Of a DNA stretch of 64,000 nucleotides, positions 9,003 through 17,606 are shown one piece after another; position 1 is the first letter of the stretch, and each line of letters opens with the position of its first letter. The stretch covers positions 186,001-250,000 of the forward strand of contig NZ_VEBF01000004.1 in NCBI RefSeq assembly GCF_007676705.1. Reading direction: 5' to 3'. Below the pieces are notes generated by a model, which did not search any database, had not been told where the DNA came from, and saw nothing but the letters and a program-made list of their open reading frames with translations. This DNA comes from Paenibacillus xylanexedens. GTDB taxonomy: Bacteria > Bacillota > Bacilli > Paenibacillales > Paenibacillaceae. The position numbers and the translations under genes are program-made.

Positions 9003-10433
9003 GTGAGAGTAGCGACACGCACCGGGTCCACTGGGCCTATGGTGACAGGTAAACCCCGGGGCACGCACCCGTCCGTGTTCACGGGCAGTGGTACAGCAGC
9101 GGGAGCAGGGGCAGGGGACGCTGGAGTCAGAGGTGTTAAGTCGGGGAAACGCAGTAGCCAGACAAAAGCGGATACGTCTGCAGGCGCAGCGCACAAGGTC
9201 CGTGCAGGCAAAGCGGGCAACACAGGCAGTGCTGTGGGCAGAGCGAGCTATGTGCGTAGGGCAGGTAATACGGGCAAACCCAGACGTACCAGCAGGGCGA
9301 GCACCGCCGGCAAAGGCAAAGCCGGTCTGCGCCAGGCCACTGCTGGGCGCAGACATGCACCAGCGCGGGGCGGGCGTGCCGCTGCCCGCGCCAAGCAGCG
9401 CACGGCGATGCGCCGAGCGCCCATGCCAGCACCGCAAGCCAGCACGCCACAGGCGATGCCTGCCAGCGGTGCTGGCCCCGCCCCGCGCCAGGCGACACTC
9501 CCGAAGGGTGTCGCCCCTGCGGGGCGGGAAGGCGCTTCCGCCGCGCATGCGGGCAGCGCGAAGGGCCTGCCTGCTGCGCATGCGGAGCACGCAGCGCAGG
9601 CGCAGGCCGTGCCCGGCGGCTACGCCGAGGGCTACCGCGACGGCGTATTCGCCGGCGGGGAGGCGCTGGTGGCGCAGCACATCCCGCCGGATCACATTCT
9701 GCCTGCCGTGGCGGCGGCAGATCTGATCGCGGCGGGATTCCGCCAATATGCGCCCAGCCTGACCCGGCTGGCCAGCCCTCACGAGATGGCTGGCCACATC
9801 ATGGCGGCGCTGGATGCGCAGCGCCCCTTGTCTGTCGTTCGCCTCGGAGATGGCGAACTGCTCACCCTGGCAGCCGATACGGTGCTGCCCGGCCATGAAG
9901 TGCAGGAGCTGGCACCGTTTCTGCCCTATGCAGGGGTGCCATGCTCAACGCCAGACATCCGCGCGATGCTCGCGGAAGCGATTCAGGCCGCCGACTGGGT
10001 TGGCGTGCCGATCTCGCGGGCGCCTACGTTTCAGGGACTGCTCTTCCCCGTATTGCGCCACTTCAGAATCGACTGGTCTGGACTGAAATTGACCAGCTCC
10101 ACGATCAATTACAGTCTGCATCAGTCTGGTCTAGTGCTGCCCCTGCTGCAAGGGCGCCGGGTTCTGCTCATCGGCAGCCAGGCTGCAGAGCTTGCGGCAC
10201 TGTTGCACAGCCGGGGGGTTCATGTCACGGGTATCATTGGTTCTGTAACGGGAGTCATGGATGTTCCGAGGGTGATGCAGCAAACCGCAGAACATGCTTT
10301 TGATATCGCGCTGGTGGCGGCAGGGATTCCGGCGGTCATCCTATGTAGGCGAATCGCAGGTGAACTCGGTAAGGTCGCTCTGGATTTTGGACATTTGGCA
10401 GACAAACTGGTAACCGGAGAGCTTCAACTCTAG
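9003..10433 (+). CDS. GT-D fold glycosyltransferase with GC-rich basic Ala/Gly/Arg tail
   Basis: A 476-residue protein. Residues 1-204 are low-complexity Ala/Gly/Arg/Lys/Pro with about 30 basic residues, encoded by conspicuously GC-rich DNA (about 9100-9720). Then comes GGYAEGYRDGVFAGG (205-219), the glycine/tyrosine helix seen in several proteins of the window. The catalytic region carries VVRLGDGEL (RLGDGE at 280-285), the signature of GT-D/DUF1792-type glycosyltransferases, with the remaining fold to residue 476 (KVALDFGHLAD). The start is the GTG at 9003, six bases after AAAGGAGGG; the GTG at 8979 lies upstream of that site. The base composition differs strongly from its neighbours. Donor and acceptor are unknown. 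Confidence 0.75.
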   Translation: MRVATRTGSTGPMVTGKPRGTHPSVFTGSGTAAGAGAGDAGVRGVKSGKRSSQTKADTSAGAAHKVRAGKAGNTGSAVGRASYVRRAGNTGKPRRTSRASTAGKGKAGLRQATAGRRHAPARGGRAAARAKQRTAMRRAPMPAPQASTPQAMPASGAGPAPRQATLPKGVAPAGREGASAAHAGSAKGLPAAHAEHAAQAQAVPGGYAEGYRDGVFAGGEALVAQHIPPDHILPAVAAADLIAAGFRQYAPSLTRLASPHEMAGHIMAALDAQRPLSVVRLGDGELLTLAADTVLPGHEVQELAPFLPYAGVPCSTPDIRAMLAEAIQAADWVGVPISRAPTFQGLLFPVLRHFRIDWSGLKLTSSTINYSLHQSGLVLPLLQGRRVLLIGSQAAELAALLHSRGVHVTGIIGSVTGVMDVPRVMQQTAEHAFDIALVAAGIPAVILCRRIAGELGKVALDFGHLADKLVTGELQL

Positions 10434-10500
10434 TGGACCGTCCGGGGGCAAGTACAGTACAACACTGGCCTCACGGACGAGTGGAAATGGAGGAAGCAAC

Positions 10501-12213
10501 ATGAGTACATCCGATCAACAACGTGAGGAAGGTCGTCACAGGCATAGTAACAAAGATAATGCTCGAAACGTCAACCGTCGTAAGGGGAACAGTCCCCATA
10601 ACAACACTTCAAACATCAGCAAGCGCAGTGAGAACAAACGAAATGGCAGCATGAGCAACGACAAAAAAGTGGGCCGCCGTGCCACACAGCAAGATGTCTC
10701 GCGACCTGCCATGGCAGTCCTGCATGAAGCAGGTAGTCGCTCAACACGCAAATCCAGACGCAAAGGTAGAAGCAACCGCACAGCCAAAGGCGCCAGACTC
10801 TACAAACAGGGTTATCGCAGAGGCTACGATGAAGGTGTCCGCCAAGGACAAAGTTCGTTTGGTCTTGTATTTGAAGGGGTCAGCATCATAATTCCCACGT
10901 ACAATCAGCGGGAGTATGTGCTGCAATGTGTGTCCAGTATCGAAAAGCATACGCCTGCTCCCTACGAAATCATTGTCGTGGATAATGCCTCCAAGGATGG
11001 TACTGCCGAGGCCATGCTCCGCAAAGGCGGCATGGTGAGGGTGGCTGCCCTGGATCAGAATCGCGGGTTTGCCGGAGGTGTCAATCATGGACTGATGATG
11101 GCAAGAGGACGACATATCGTCGTACTGAACAACGATACGCTGGTTACCCCGGGCTGGCTGGATAATATGATGACTTGTCTTGCCAGTGATCCGAAGATTG
11201 GTGTGGTGGGTCCGGTGACCAACTATATTGGCGGGGATCAGCAGATTCAGGTTCCGTATCGTGAGGTAGAAGAGATGTGGCCTTTTGCCAGCACACATAA
11301 TCGTCCGGATACCGGAAAACATCGATTGACTGATCGCCTGGTCGGATTCTGCTGGTTGTTCTCACGGGAGTTGCTGGAACGAGTAGGTTATCTGGACGAA
11401 GGTTACGCGGTGGGGAATTTTGAAGATGATGACTGGATCATCCGGGTGAAGCTGGCAGGATACCAGCTTGCGGTTGCCGGGGATGCCTTTATTCATCACT
11501 TCGGAAGTGTCAGCATGAAAGCACTGGGGGAGCAGGATTTTGCTGTAGTGAACAAGGATAACGAGCAGTTTTATAGCCAAAAGTGGGGAGATCCCCATAC
11601 GCTGGTTGCTGAAACCTCCCGCTTGGCAAGACAACAAACCTCTCTTAACCCATCCGGTCAACAAGAGGATAGGGATACGAGCCCGACCGATCCGCGTCAG
11701 CGAATCTCAACACAAGGTAGCCAAGATCCAGAACTACAGTTCAGACGCAGCAGTGAATTCTACCCCGAAGGCTCGTTCCTGTCTGATGCCAAAGGCGATG
11801 TCTATACATTGACTAGTGGGCGGCGGCGTAAGCTGAACATCCCTGTACCGCGTGGAATATCACCAGTTCAGGTTGCGAAACCGGATCTGCTCGGTATTCC
11901 TGCTGGAGAAGCACTGATATCAGCAGGGGACGTGCAAGGATGGCCGATGGAGTCACATCAGGTGCATACGACAGCGATTCAGGGTTCTCCCAATGGCTGG
12001 GCAGAGGGAAGTATTGTTGCCGCAGCGGATGCACCCGAGATTCGATATCAGATCAGCGGAGGCAAGCGGAGAAGATTTGTATCGGTCTATGCCGCAGAAC
12101 GTTGGGGTGTACATTCCGGGCATATTGTCAGCGTGTCTGCAGATCAACTGGATTCGATGGAAGAAGGATGGCCGATTATCGCCCCACCTCAGCTTTTGAA
12201 CCCCGATCTGTAA
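10501..12213 (+). CDS. Basic-tailed glycosyltransferase family 2 with two C-terminal repeats
   Basis: A 570-residue protein in four parts. Residues 1-99 are disordered, Asn/Arg/Lys-rich. Residues 100-117 hold LYKQGYRRGYDEGVRQGQ. Residues 127-360 are a GT-A domain with IIIPTYNQREYV, VVDNASKDGTAE, VLNNDTLVTPGW and FEDDDWIIRVKLAGY. After a polar linker, two roughly 65-residue modules (about 415-485 and 490-565) share a pattern of Gly, a basic GRRRK or GKRRR turn and a final GWP(I/M); a related module precedes the basic tail of the GT4 protein at 52098. Such modules are probably glycan- or surface-binding, which is inference. The ATG follows GGAGG at 10491. Confidence 0.8.
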   Translation: MSTSDQQREEGRHRHSNKDNARNVNRRKGNSPHNNTSNISKRSENKRNGSMSNDKKVGRRATQQDVSRPAMAVLHEAGSRSTRKSRRKGRSNRTAKGARLYKQGYRRGYDEGVRQGQSSFGLVFEGVSIIIPTYNQREYVLQCVSSIEKHTPAPYEIIVVDNASKDGTAEAMLRKGGMVRVAALDQNRGFAGGVNHGLMMARGRHIVVLNNDTLVTPGWLDNMMTCLASDPKIGVVGPVTNYIGGDQQIQVPYREVEEMWPFASTHNRPDTGKHRLTDRLVGFCWLFSRELLERVGYLDEGYAVGNFEDDDWIIRVKLAGYQLAVAGDAFIHHFGSVSMKALGEQDFAVVNKDNEQFYSQKWGDPHTLVAETSRLARQQTSLNPSGQQEDRDTSPTDPRQRISTQGSQDPELQFRRSSEFYPEGSFLSDAKGDVYTLTSGRRRKLNIPVPRGISPVQVAKPDLLGIPAGEALISAGDVQGWPMESHQVHTTAIQGSPNGWAEGSIVAAADAPEIRYQISGGKRRRFVSVYAAERWGVHSGHIVSVSADQLDSMEEGWPIIAPPQLLNPDL

Positions 12214-12336
12214 TGTCAGGCGATCTGTTTATGCGAATCAGCAGCATGATGCGGAATGAAAGATGCAGCGGTATCCTGTGGAATCGCTCTGAATTCATTC
12301 CGCATCCAAACATTACATATGAGTTGGTAGCTATAT

Positions 12337-12518
12337 AAGTTGAACTAAAGATTATTTACACTGACACTACGATGACAGAATAACCTTCCAATCGCTGTTA
12401 TCCCCAGATTTTTTCGATTCCCCTTTCTCAAGGGAAAATCCGGGGATAAAGGCGAACGCTTCGCTTTTTCAGGTTTTTTCTGTCCTCTCCGTTATCGTGT
12501 AAATGATTAGTTCAACTT
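12337..12518 (+). repeat. Dispersed intergenic repeat, copy 1
   Basis: Terminal inverted repeats: AAGTTGAACTA...TTTACAC at the left (12337-12361) and GTGTAAATGATTAGTTCAAC at the right (12497-12516). Inside is a hairpin, ATCCCCAGATTTT with AAAATCCGGGGAT, and conserved blocks ACCTTCC, GGCGAACGCT and TTTCTGTCCTCTCCG. It lies in the gap between two genes and has no open frame. Further copies occur at 26856 (reversed) and 34541. Confidence 0.85.
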
Positions 12519-12643
12519 AAATAGACCACTTAAAGTAAAGAGATTGAAAGATCATCGATTTCCTTTTACACTATGACCAACACAATGATCACCAAGCGTA
12601 ACTTGGGGTCATTAGATAGGGACAGAGATAGGGAGGAAGCACG

Positions 12644-13597
12644 GTGAAAAATTCTGTAGTCAACCAAGCCGAACAGATTGCCAGTGATTTTTTGCTGGAA
12701 AAAGTAACATGCTCACATCATATCATCGGTAAAGGTTTTGTTAATCAGGTCTGCTTGGTGGAGACGGCAAGTCATAAAGTGGTTGTACGCATGAACGATC
12801 CAGATACATATTCCACCTTTGTAAAAGAAAAATGGTGCATCGAACAAGCGGCGAGTGTCGGTATTCCTGGGCCACAGACATTGTCCGTGGGGCTTACCGC
12901 TGAACATGCATATATGATTCAAACGTATATCGAAGGGGACAACGGATTAGATACGACCGTGCCTGCTTCCGTAATCTGGAGGAAACTTGGAGAGTACACA
13001 AAACAGTTTCAATCCATCCCAGTGACTGGTTTTGGAAGGGAAATGCACGATGAGGTACAAAACCAATTTTATTCTCCTCCTCATGCAGGATCCGATGGCA
13101 GTTGGCAAGGGTATGTGCAATACAATATCAATAGTCTCACGGAGCAAGATCCATTGATTGAGCTTGGTGTCATTACGATGAAGGAATCACAGGTCGCAAG
13201 GCAATGGTTCGAACAATTGAAAATGCAAAAGTTCCGTTTTGGCTTATGCCATGTCGATCTCTCCTTGAAGAATACAATCGTAAGTTCTACGGGTGAGATT
13301 ACCCTTCTGGACTGGGGCAATGCGGAGGTCACCGTCGTGCCTTACGGCGATATCATTCAACTCATGCAATGCCAGCTACGGGGCGAGGGTCCTGACAAGG
13401 AAGAATTGAAAGCGTTTTTAGAAGGCTATGGGACAAGTACACAAGAGCAGGAGCGTGAACTGAATCAAGCGAGGTATATGTTGCTATTAAAAGCTTTTGA
13501 CACCCTGAGGTGGGCCATAGATCGAAGTCCGGATCAGATCGAGTTCTACACGGTATTAGCGAAACAAGCTTTTGACCAGGTTTGGAGGCATCAATAG
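12644..13597 (+). CDS. Phosphotransferase family protein (APH/choline-kinase fold)
   Basis: A 317-residue protein with the aminoglycoside-phosphotransferase/protein-kinase-like fold. The catalytic loop is HVDLSLKNT (H-x-D-x-x-x-x-N) and the metal-binding segment is LLDWGNAEV. The N-terminal lobe carries IIGKGFVNQVCLVE and VVVRMN, the nucleotide-binding part. Family members phosphorylate small molecules such as aminoglycosides, choline, homoserine or methylthioribose; the substrate here cannot be read from sequence. GTG start with GGGAGG upstream. It stands alone between the repeat element and the glutaredoxin gene. Confidence 0.75.
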   Translation: MKNSVVNQAEQIASDFLLEKVTCSHHIIGKGFVNQVCLVETASHKVVVRMNDPDTYSTFVKEKWCIEQAASVGIPGPQTLSVGLTAEHAYMIQTYIEGDNGLDTTVPASVIWRKLGEYTKQFQSIPVTGFGREMHDEVQNQFYSPPHAGSDGSWQGYVQYNINSLTEQDPLIELGVITMKESQVARQWFEQLKMQKFRFGLCHVDLSLKNTIVSSTGEITLLDWGNAEVTVVPYGDIIQLMQCQLRGEGPDKEELKAFLEGYGTSTQEQERELNQARYMLLLKAFDTLRWAIDRSPDQIEFYTVLAKQAFDQVWRHQ

Positions 13598-13803
13598 GAT
13601 TAAAATAAGCCATCTTTCAAATTTAAAATTTAATCTTTCTATTTGGTTATAGGTTTATTCTATTAGCAGATCCATTGACGCAGGAAGGGCACAGGAGTAC
13701 ATTTAGAGCCATAATTCTTATTTAACAGATGGGAATTGAAGGTCTAGGGCGTTCATATTCAATGGCCCGATCTTGATCTTAAAACCAATCAGGAGGTATG
13801 TCG

Positions 13804-14082
13804 ATGTCTTCATCTACCAAAAAAGTCGTGCTGTGGAGCAAAACAGGCTGTCATTTCTGCGGGGAAGTGAAAGCATTTCTGACAGAGCGAAACCAGCCTT
13901 TTGAGAACATTGAAGTGCAGGGTCATGACGTGCTGCGAGATGTGCTTGAAGCAAAATATGGCATTCGGCATGTACCCGTCATTGAAGTGGGAGGGGACGG
14001 CAAGTTTGAAGCCTTGCTGGAGCCTGATCTGGAGAAGCTAGCTGAACTTCTGGCACGAGCGGACGAAGCGGCCGCAGTCTAA
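13804..14082 (+). CDS. Glutaredoxin-like thioredoxin-fold protein
   Basis: A 92-residue protein with the redox motif CHFC in WSKTGCHFCGEVKAFL near residue 17, then the cis-proline segment HVPVIEV and an acidic C-terminus. It fits the small NrdH/glutaredoxin type that reduces disulfides or mixed thiols. The ATG at 13804 is six bases after AGGAGGT; the ATG at 13798 abuts the ribosome site and is less likely. It precedes a sulfur-scavenging gene cluster, which could be more than coincidence, but a 12-bp hairpin and a separate promoter lie between. Confidence 0.8.
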   Translation: MSSSTKKVVLWSKTGCHFCGEVKAFLTERNQPFENIEVQGHDVLRDVLEAKYGIRHVPVIEVGGDGKFEALLEPDLEKLAELLARADEAAAV

Positions 14083-14112
14083 CGGGAGTCGATATATACC
14101 TTTGGAGCAAGC

Positions 14113-14163
14113 TGTTCCGGCTGCTGCATGATGCAAGATCGCATTTGTGCGGCAGCCGGAACA
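14113..14163. other. Stable hairpin downstream of the glutaredoxin gene
   Basis: TGTTCCGGCTGC at 14113-14124 pairs perfectly with GCAGCCGGAACA at 14152-14163 across a 27-base loop. There is no T tract on either side, so it may protect the 3' end of the mRNA rather than terminate. Confidence 0.55.
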
Positions 14164-14248
14164 TTCATAAGCTATAGCTCTCTTGGGATGTAAATGGTCA
14201 TATTTACATCTTCAATGCTCATATAGAAAATATCTATTAGTCGCGCTG

Positions 14249-14310
14249 TTGACCCTTTAACGGGGCAGTGATAAGATTTGTGAAATTAAAACAAACCAAA
14301 CTCATAGGAA
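14249..14310 (+). promoter_or_regulatory. Promoter and 12-bp motif upstream of the sulfur cluster
   Basis: TTGACC at 14249-14254 and TAAGAT at 14272-14277 are 17 bases apart. Downstream, AACTCATAGGAA at 14299-14310 is identical to a 12-mer in front of the binding-protein gene of the same cluster (15847-15858). The motif may be the site of the LysR regulator encoded in the cluster or of a sulfur repressor such as CymR. The rest of the 322-base gap (14083-14404) shows no gene. Confidence 0.4.
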
Positions 14311-14404
14311 TAGTTAACTTTTAAGTTATTTCGCATACGTAATCAGTTCAGTTGGCCCTTGATCATTCTTTTGAAGATTCTAATCCAAGGAAGGCGGAGT
14401 GCAT

Positions 14405-15748
14405 ATGACAGCGAAACGCAGTTTGAAATTTGGAGCCATTATTCACGGGGTTGGAGGAAGCAACACCACATGGAGACACCCGGAGGTTCTGTCGGATGCC
14501 AGCGTTAACTTTGGATTCTACAAACGTCAAGCACTGAAAGCGGAGGAAGGCAAGTTCGATCTGGTCTTTATCGCAGACGGTCTGTATATTACCGAGAAAT
14601 CCATTCCCCATTTCCTGAATCGCTTCGAACCAATCAGTATCCTCTCCGCTTTGGCTGCCGTTACTTCACGCATTGGACTGGTGGGTACCCTCTCGACATC
14701 CTATAGTGATCCTTTCACCGTAGCCAGACAGTTCGGTTCCCTCGATCAGATCAGTGATGGCCGTGCAGGCTGGAACGTCGTGACTTCACCGCTGGAAGGT
14801 ACAGCGAAGAACTATAGCAAGAGCAGTCACCCTACGCATCCGGAACGTTATCGCATTGCCGCGGAATATTTACAGGTAACCAAAGGGTTGTGGGACTCTT
14901 GGGAAGATGATGCCTTTGTAAGAGACAAAGAGAGCGGTGTATTCTTCGACCCATCCAAACTGCACACGCTTAATCATGAAGGAGAGTTTTTCTCCGTACA
15001 AGGTCCGCTCAATATTGCCCGTTCACGGCAAGGACAGCCGGTGATTTTCCAGGCAGGTTCATCGGAAGATGGCAAAACGCTGGCGGCGCAAGAAGCGGAT
15101 GCTGTCTTTACTGGACACGATACAATTGAAGATGCACAGGCATTCTATAAGGATGTCAAAACACGAGCGGCTTCCTATGGACGTTCTGCACAGGATATTG
15201 TTATTCTGCCAGGCATCAATCCTATTGTTGGACAGACCGAAGAGGAAGCGGAACAGAAATATCAGGAGATTGCGAGCCTGGTGACCATTGATAAAGCGCT
15301 GGATTACCTGGGACGTTTCTTCGAACATCATGATTTCTCCCAATATCCACTGGATGAACCGTTCCCGGAGCTGAATGGCATTGGAAGCAACAGTTTCCGC
15401 AGTGGAACTGACAAGATCAAGAAGGATGCCAAGGAGCAGGGATTGACCTTGCGTGAAGTGGCTTTGCGGGCAGCAACACCGCGCAGCAAATTCCTGGGCA
15501 CACCGGAGCAGGTTGCTGACAAGATTCAGGAATGGTTCGAGACGGAAGCAGCGGATGGCTTCATTATTGCTTCGGAACTGCCGAGTGGATTGTCTGATTT
15601 CGTGGAACTCGTTGTTCCGATTCTGCAAGAACGCGGCCTGTATCGTACGGACTATGAACACGATACATTGCGAGGTAACCTTGGGGTGCAAATTCCAGTT
15701 AACCGTTATACGGCTGCCAAGGAACAAGTCGTATCTGACTTGGCATAA
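14405..15748 (+). CDS. Flavin-dependent monooxygenase, NtaA/SnaA/DszA family
   Basis: A 447-residue bacterial-luciferase-like TIM-barrel protein. Diagnostic segments are KRSLKFGAIIHGVGG, VTSRIGLVGTLSTSY, GRAGWNVVTSP, HPERYRIAAEYLQV and a C-terminal FIIASELPSGL. Members use FMNH2 from a partner reductase to oxidise organosulfur or amino-polycarboxylate compounds; the B. subtilis relative YtnJ/CmoJ acts on N-acetylated S-substituted cysteines. The SsuE-like reductase gene 3.8 kb downstream is the obvious partner. The start at 14405 follows GGCGGAG; the GTG at 14399 is two codons earlier. Likely role: release of sulfur from an imported organosulfur compound. Confidence 0.85.
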   Translation: MTAKRSLKFGAIIHGVGGSNTTWRHPEVLSDASVNFGFYKRQALKAEEGKFDLVFIADGLYITEKSIPHFLNRFEPISILSALAAVTSRIGLVGTLSTSYSDPFTVARQFGSLDQISDGRAGWNVVTSPLEGTAKNYSKSSHPTHPERYRIAAEYLQVTKGLWDSWEDDAFVRDKESGVFFDPSKLHTLNHEGEFFSVQGPLNIARSRQGQPVIFQAGSSEDGKTLAAQEADAVFTGHDTIEDAQAFYKDVKTRAASYGRSAQDIVILPGINPIVGQTEEEAEQKYQEIASLVTIDKALDYLGRFFEHHDFSQYPLDEPFPELNGIGSNSFRSGTDKIKKDAKEQGLTLREVALRAATPRSKFLGTPEQVADKIQEWFETEAADGFIIASELPSGLSDFVELVVPILQERGLYRTDYEHDTLRGNLGVQIPVNRYTAAKEQVVSDLA

Positions 15749-15846
15749 CTGAGAGGGAGCGAACGAGCATCTGATGTTGTCTGGCTGTTTTCTCCAACCG
15801 GTAATGAAATCAATTACTACGTTTCGTACTACTTTAAAACCTACTT

Positions 15847-15858
15847 AACTCATAGGAA
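15847..15858 (+). promoter_or_regulatory. Second copy of the AACTCATAGGAA motif
   Basis: Identical to 14299-14310. Here it lies 15 bases before TATAAA (15874-15879), where a -35 element would otherwise be, which suggests activator binding at a promoter for the transporter genes. Confidence 0.35.
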
Positions 15859-15921
15859 ATATCAAGTATCGGGTATAAACATCAATTAAATGACACCTGT
15901 ATACACAGAGGGGGAAGCGAT

Positions 15922-17565
15922 ATGAACAGGTCTATCTCATGGATGAAATATATGGCATTGGCAGCAGTATTGGTGATGGTATTGTCCGGTTGCGGAGCAG
16001 CGGGAGGCAGCACGAACAGTTCGGCACAGGCGTCAGGCGGGGATCAGGCCGGGCAAGCCGAAGGAGGCAACCTGACTTTTGCACTTGCAACTTCACCCGA
16101 TACGCTGGACCCTCATCGCAGTGGGCTTGCCGTAACGGTGCGTGCTATCCGGACGATCTACGACAATCTGGTCGTGCAGCTGCCTGATGGTTCCATCAAA
16201 CCTTGGCTTGCCACGGAATGGAGCGTATCTGAGGACGGCAAGAGTTATACGTTCAAGCTGCGTGAAGGTGTGAAGTTCCATGATGGTACACCGTTTAATG
16301 CGGAAGCCGTGAAATACAATCTGGACCGGGTGATCGACCCAGCCACCAAAGCTGCCAATTCTCTGGCCCTGATTAGACCCTATAGCTCCTCCGAAGTCAT
16401 TGATGAATATACCATCAAGGTAAATCTGGAATCACCATCGCAAGCCTTTCTCGGCAACTTGAGCCAGGCGCTGCTGGGGATCGTATCCCCTACGGCTGCC
16501 CAAAAATATGGCGACCAGCTGGGTAAAAATCCGGTGGGAACAGGTCCGTATACCTTTGTGAAATGGGATGAAAATGCGGATATCGTCGTTGCCAAAAACA
16601 AGGATTACAATTGGGGACCTGAGACGGTTGAAAATAAAGCCGCGCCCCATGTGGATACGATCACATTCAAGATTGTACCGGAAGAAGCGACGCGCATCGG
16701 AAGTGTTCAAAGTAGTCAGGTACTCGCTGCCGAGACGGTTCCCCCGCAAAATATTGCTGCATTGAAAAACGATCCGAACCAGCAACTGTTGCAGGCCAAC
16801 ACAGTTGGGTTGCCATACACACTCTTTTTCAATCTGCGTAAAGCGCCTTGGGATGATGTGAAAGTAAGGCAGGCGGTACAATCCGCCGTAGATGTGGAAT
16901 CGATTGTCAAAACATTGTATCTGGGCAACTACGAACGTGCGTGGTCCGCACTGTCTCCTGGAATCCTGGGTTATAATGCATCGCTGGAAGGAAGCATCAA
17001 CCCGGACATTAACAAAGCCAATCAGCTGCTGGACGAACAAGGCTGGGTGAAAGGTGCTGATGGTATTCGTGCCAAAGACGGGCAGAAGCTGACCCTTCGG
17101 TATGTTGATGGTTCGCCCAATCGGGAGAAACGCAATGACATTGCTGCCATTATCCAGCAACAGTTGAAACAGGTTGGCATTGCCGTTGAAGTCGAGATTA
17201 CAAAAGATATCGCAACAGTCATCTATCAGAACTGGGATTATGATCTCTATGGCAACAGTCAGGTCAATTCCGATCCGAATGCCTTGTATGCTTTTTACCA
17301 TACGAGTGCAGAGGGCGAGCGTCCGACATTGTCCGGTTTGTCTGATCCGAAGATCGATGAACTGTTAGAGCAGGGAGCGGTCGAGACGGATCCTGATAAA
17401 CGTGTGGAGATCTATAATCAGATCCAACAATATCTGATTGAGCAAGCGGTAATCTTGCCAATCTATGTATTTCCGTATACGGTCGCAGCATCCAAAAAGG
17501 TCGAAGGCATCAAGTTCGATTCGCTGGGGTATCCACTGTTTAACGATGTTCGCATTCAGCCTTAA
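15922..17565 (+). CDS. ABC transporter substrate-binding lipoprotein, family 5 (peptide/opine/nickel type)
   Basis: A 547-residue extracellular binding protein. The lipobox LSGC follows a hydrophobic signal; a Gly/Ser/Gln linker and the SBP family-5 fold follow, with TFALATSPDTLDPHR, YTFKLREGVKFHDGTPFNAEAVKYN and GTGPYTFVKW. It captures a solute outside the cell for the two permeases encoded next. Surrounded by flavin monooxygenases and an amidohydrolase, it probably binds an organosulfur compound or conjugate rather than ordinary peptides; this is inference from context. SD GAGGGGGAAG precedes the ATG. Confidence 0.88.
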   Translation: MNRSISWMKYMALAAVLVMVLSGCGAAGGSTNSSAQASGGDQAGQAEGGNLTFALATSPDTLDPHRSGLAVTVRAIRTIYDNLVVQLPDGSIKPWLATEWSVSEDGKSYTFKLREGVKFHDGTPFNAEAVKYNLDRVIDPATKAANSLALIRPYSSSEVIDEYTIKVNLESPSQAFLGNLSQALLGIVSPTAAQKYGDQLGKNPVGTGPYTFVKWDENADIVVAKNKDYNWGPETVENKAAPHVDTITFKIVPEEATRIGSVQSSQVLAAETVPPQNIAALKNDPNQQLLQANTVGLPYTLFFNLRKAPWDDVKVRQAVQSAVDVESIVKTLYLGNYERAWSALSPGILGYNASLEGSINPDINKANQLLDEQGWVKGADGIRAKDGQKLTLRYVDGSPNREKRNDIAAIIQQQLKQVGIAVEVEITKDIATVIYQNWDYDLYGNSQVNSDPNALYAFYHTSAEGERPTLSGLSDPKIDELLEQGAVETDPDKRVEIYNQIQQYLIEQAVILPIYVFPYTVAASKKVEGIKFDSLGYPLFNDVRIQP

Positions 17566-17606
17566 CATGAAGGGCCAATCCAGATTCAGGAAGGAGATAT
17601 CCCGGT

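Noticed and set aside
14083..14404. SAM or T-box riboswitch upstream of the sulfur cluster
   Set aside because: No S-box consensus elements or T-box sequence are seen in either leader of the cluster.
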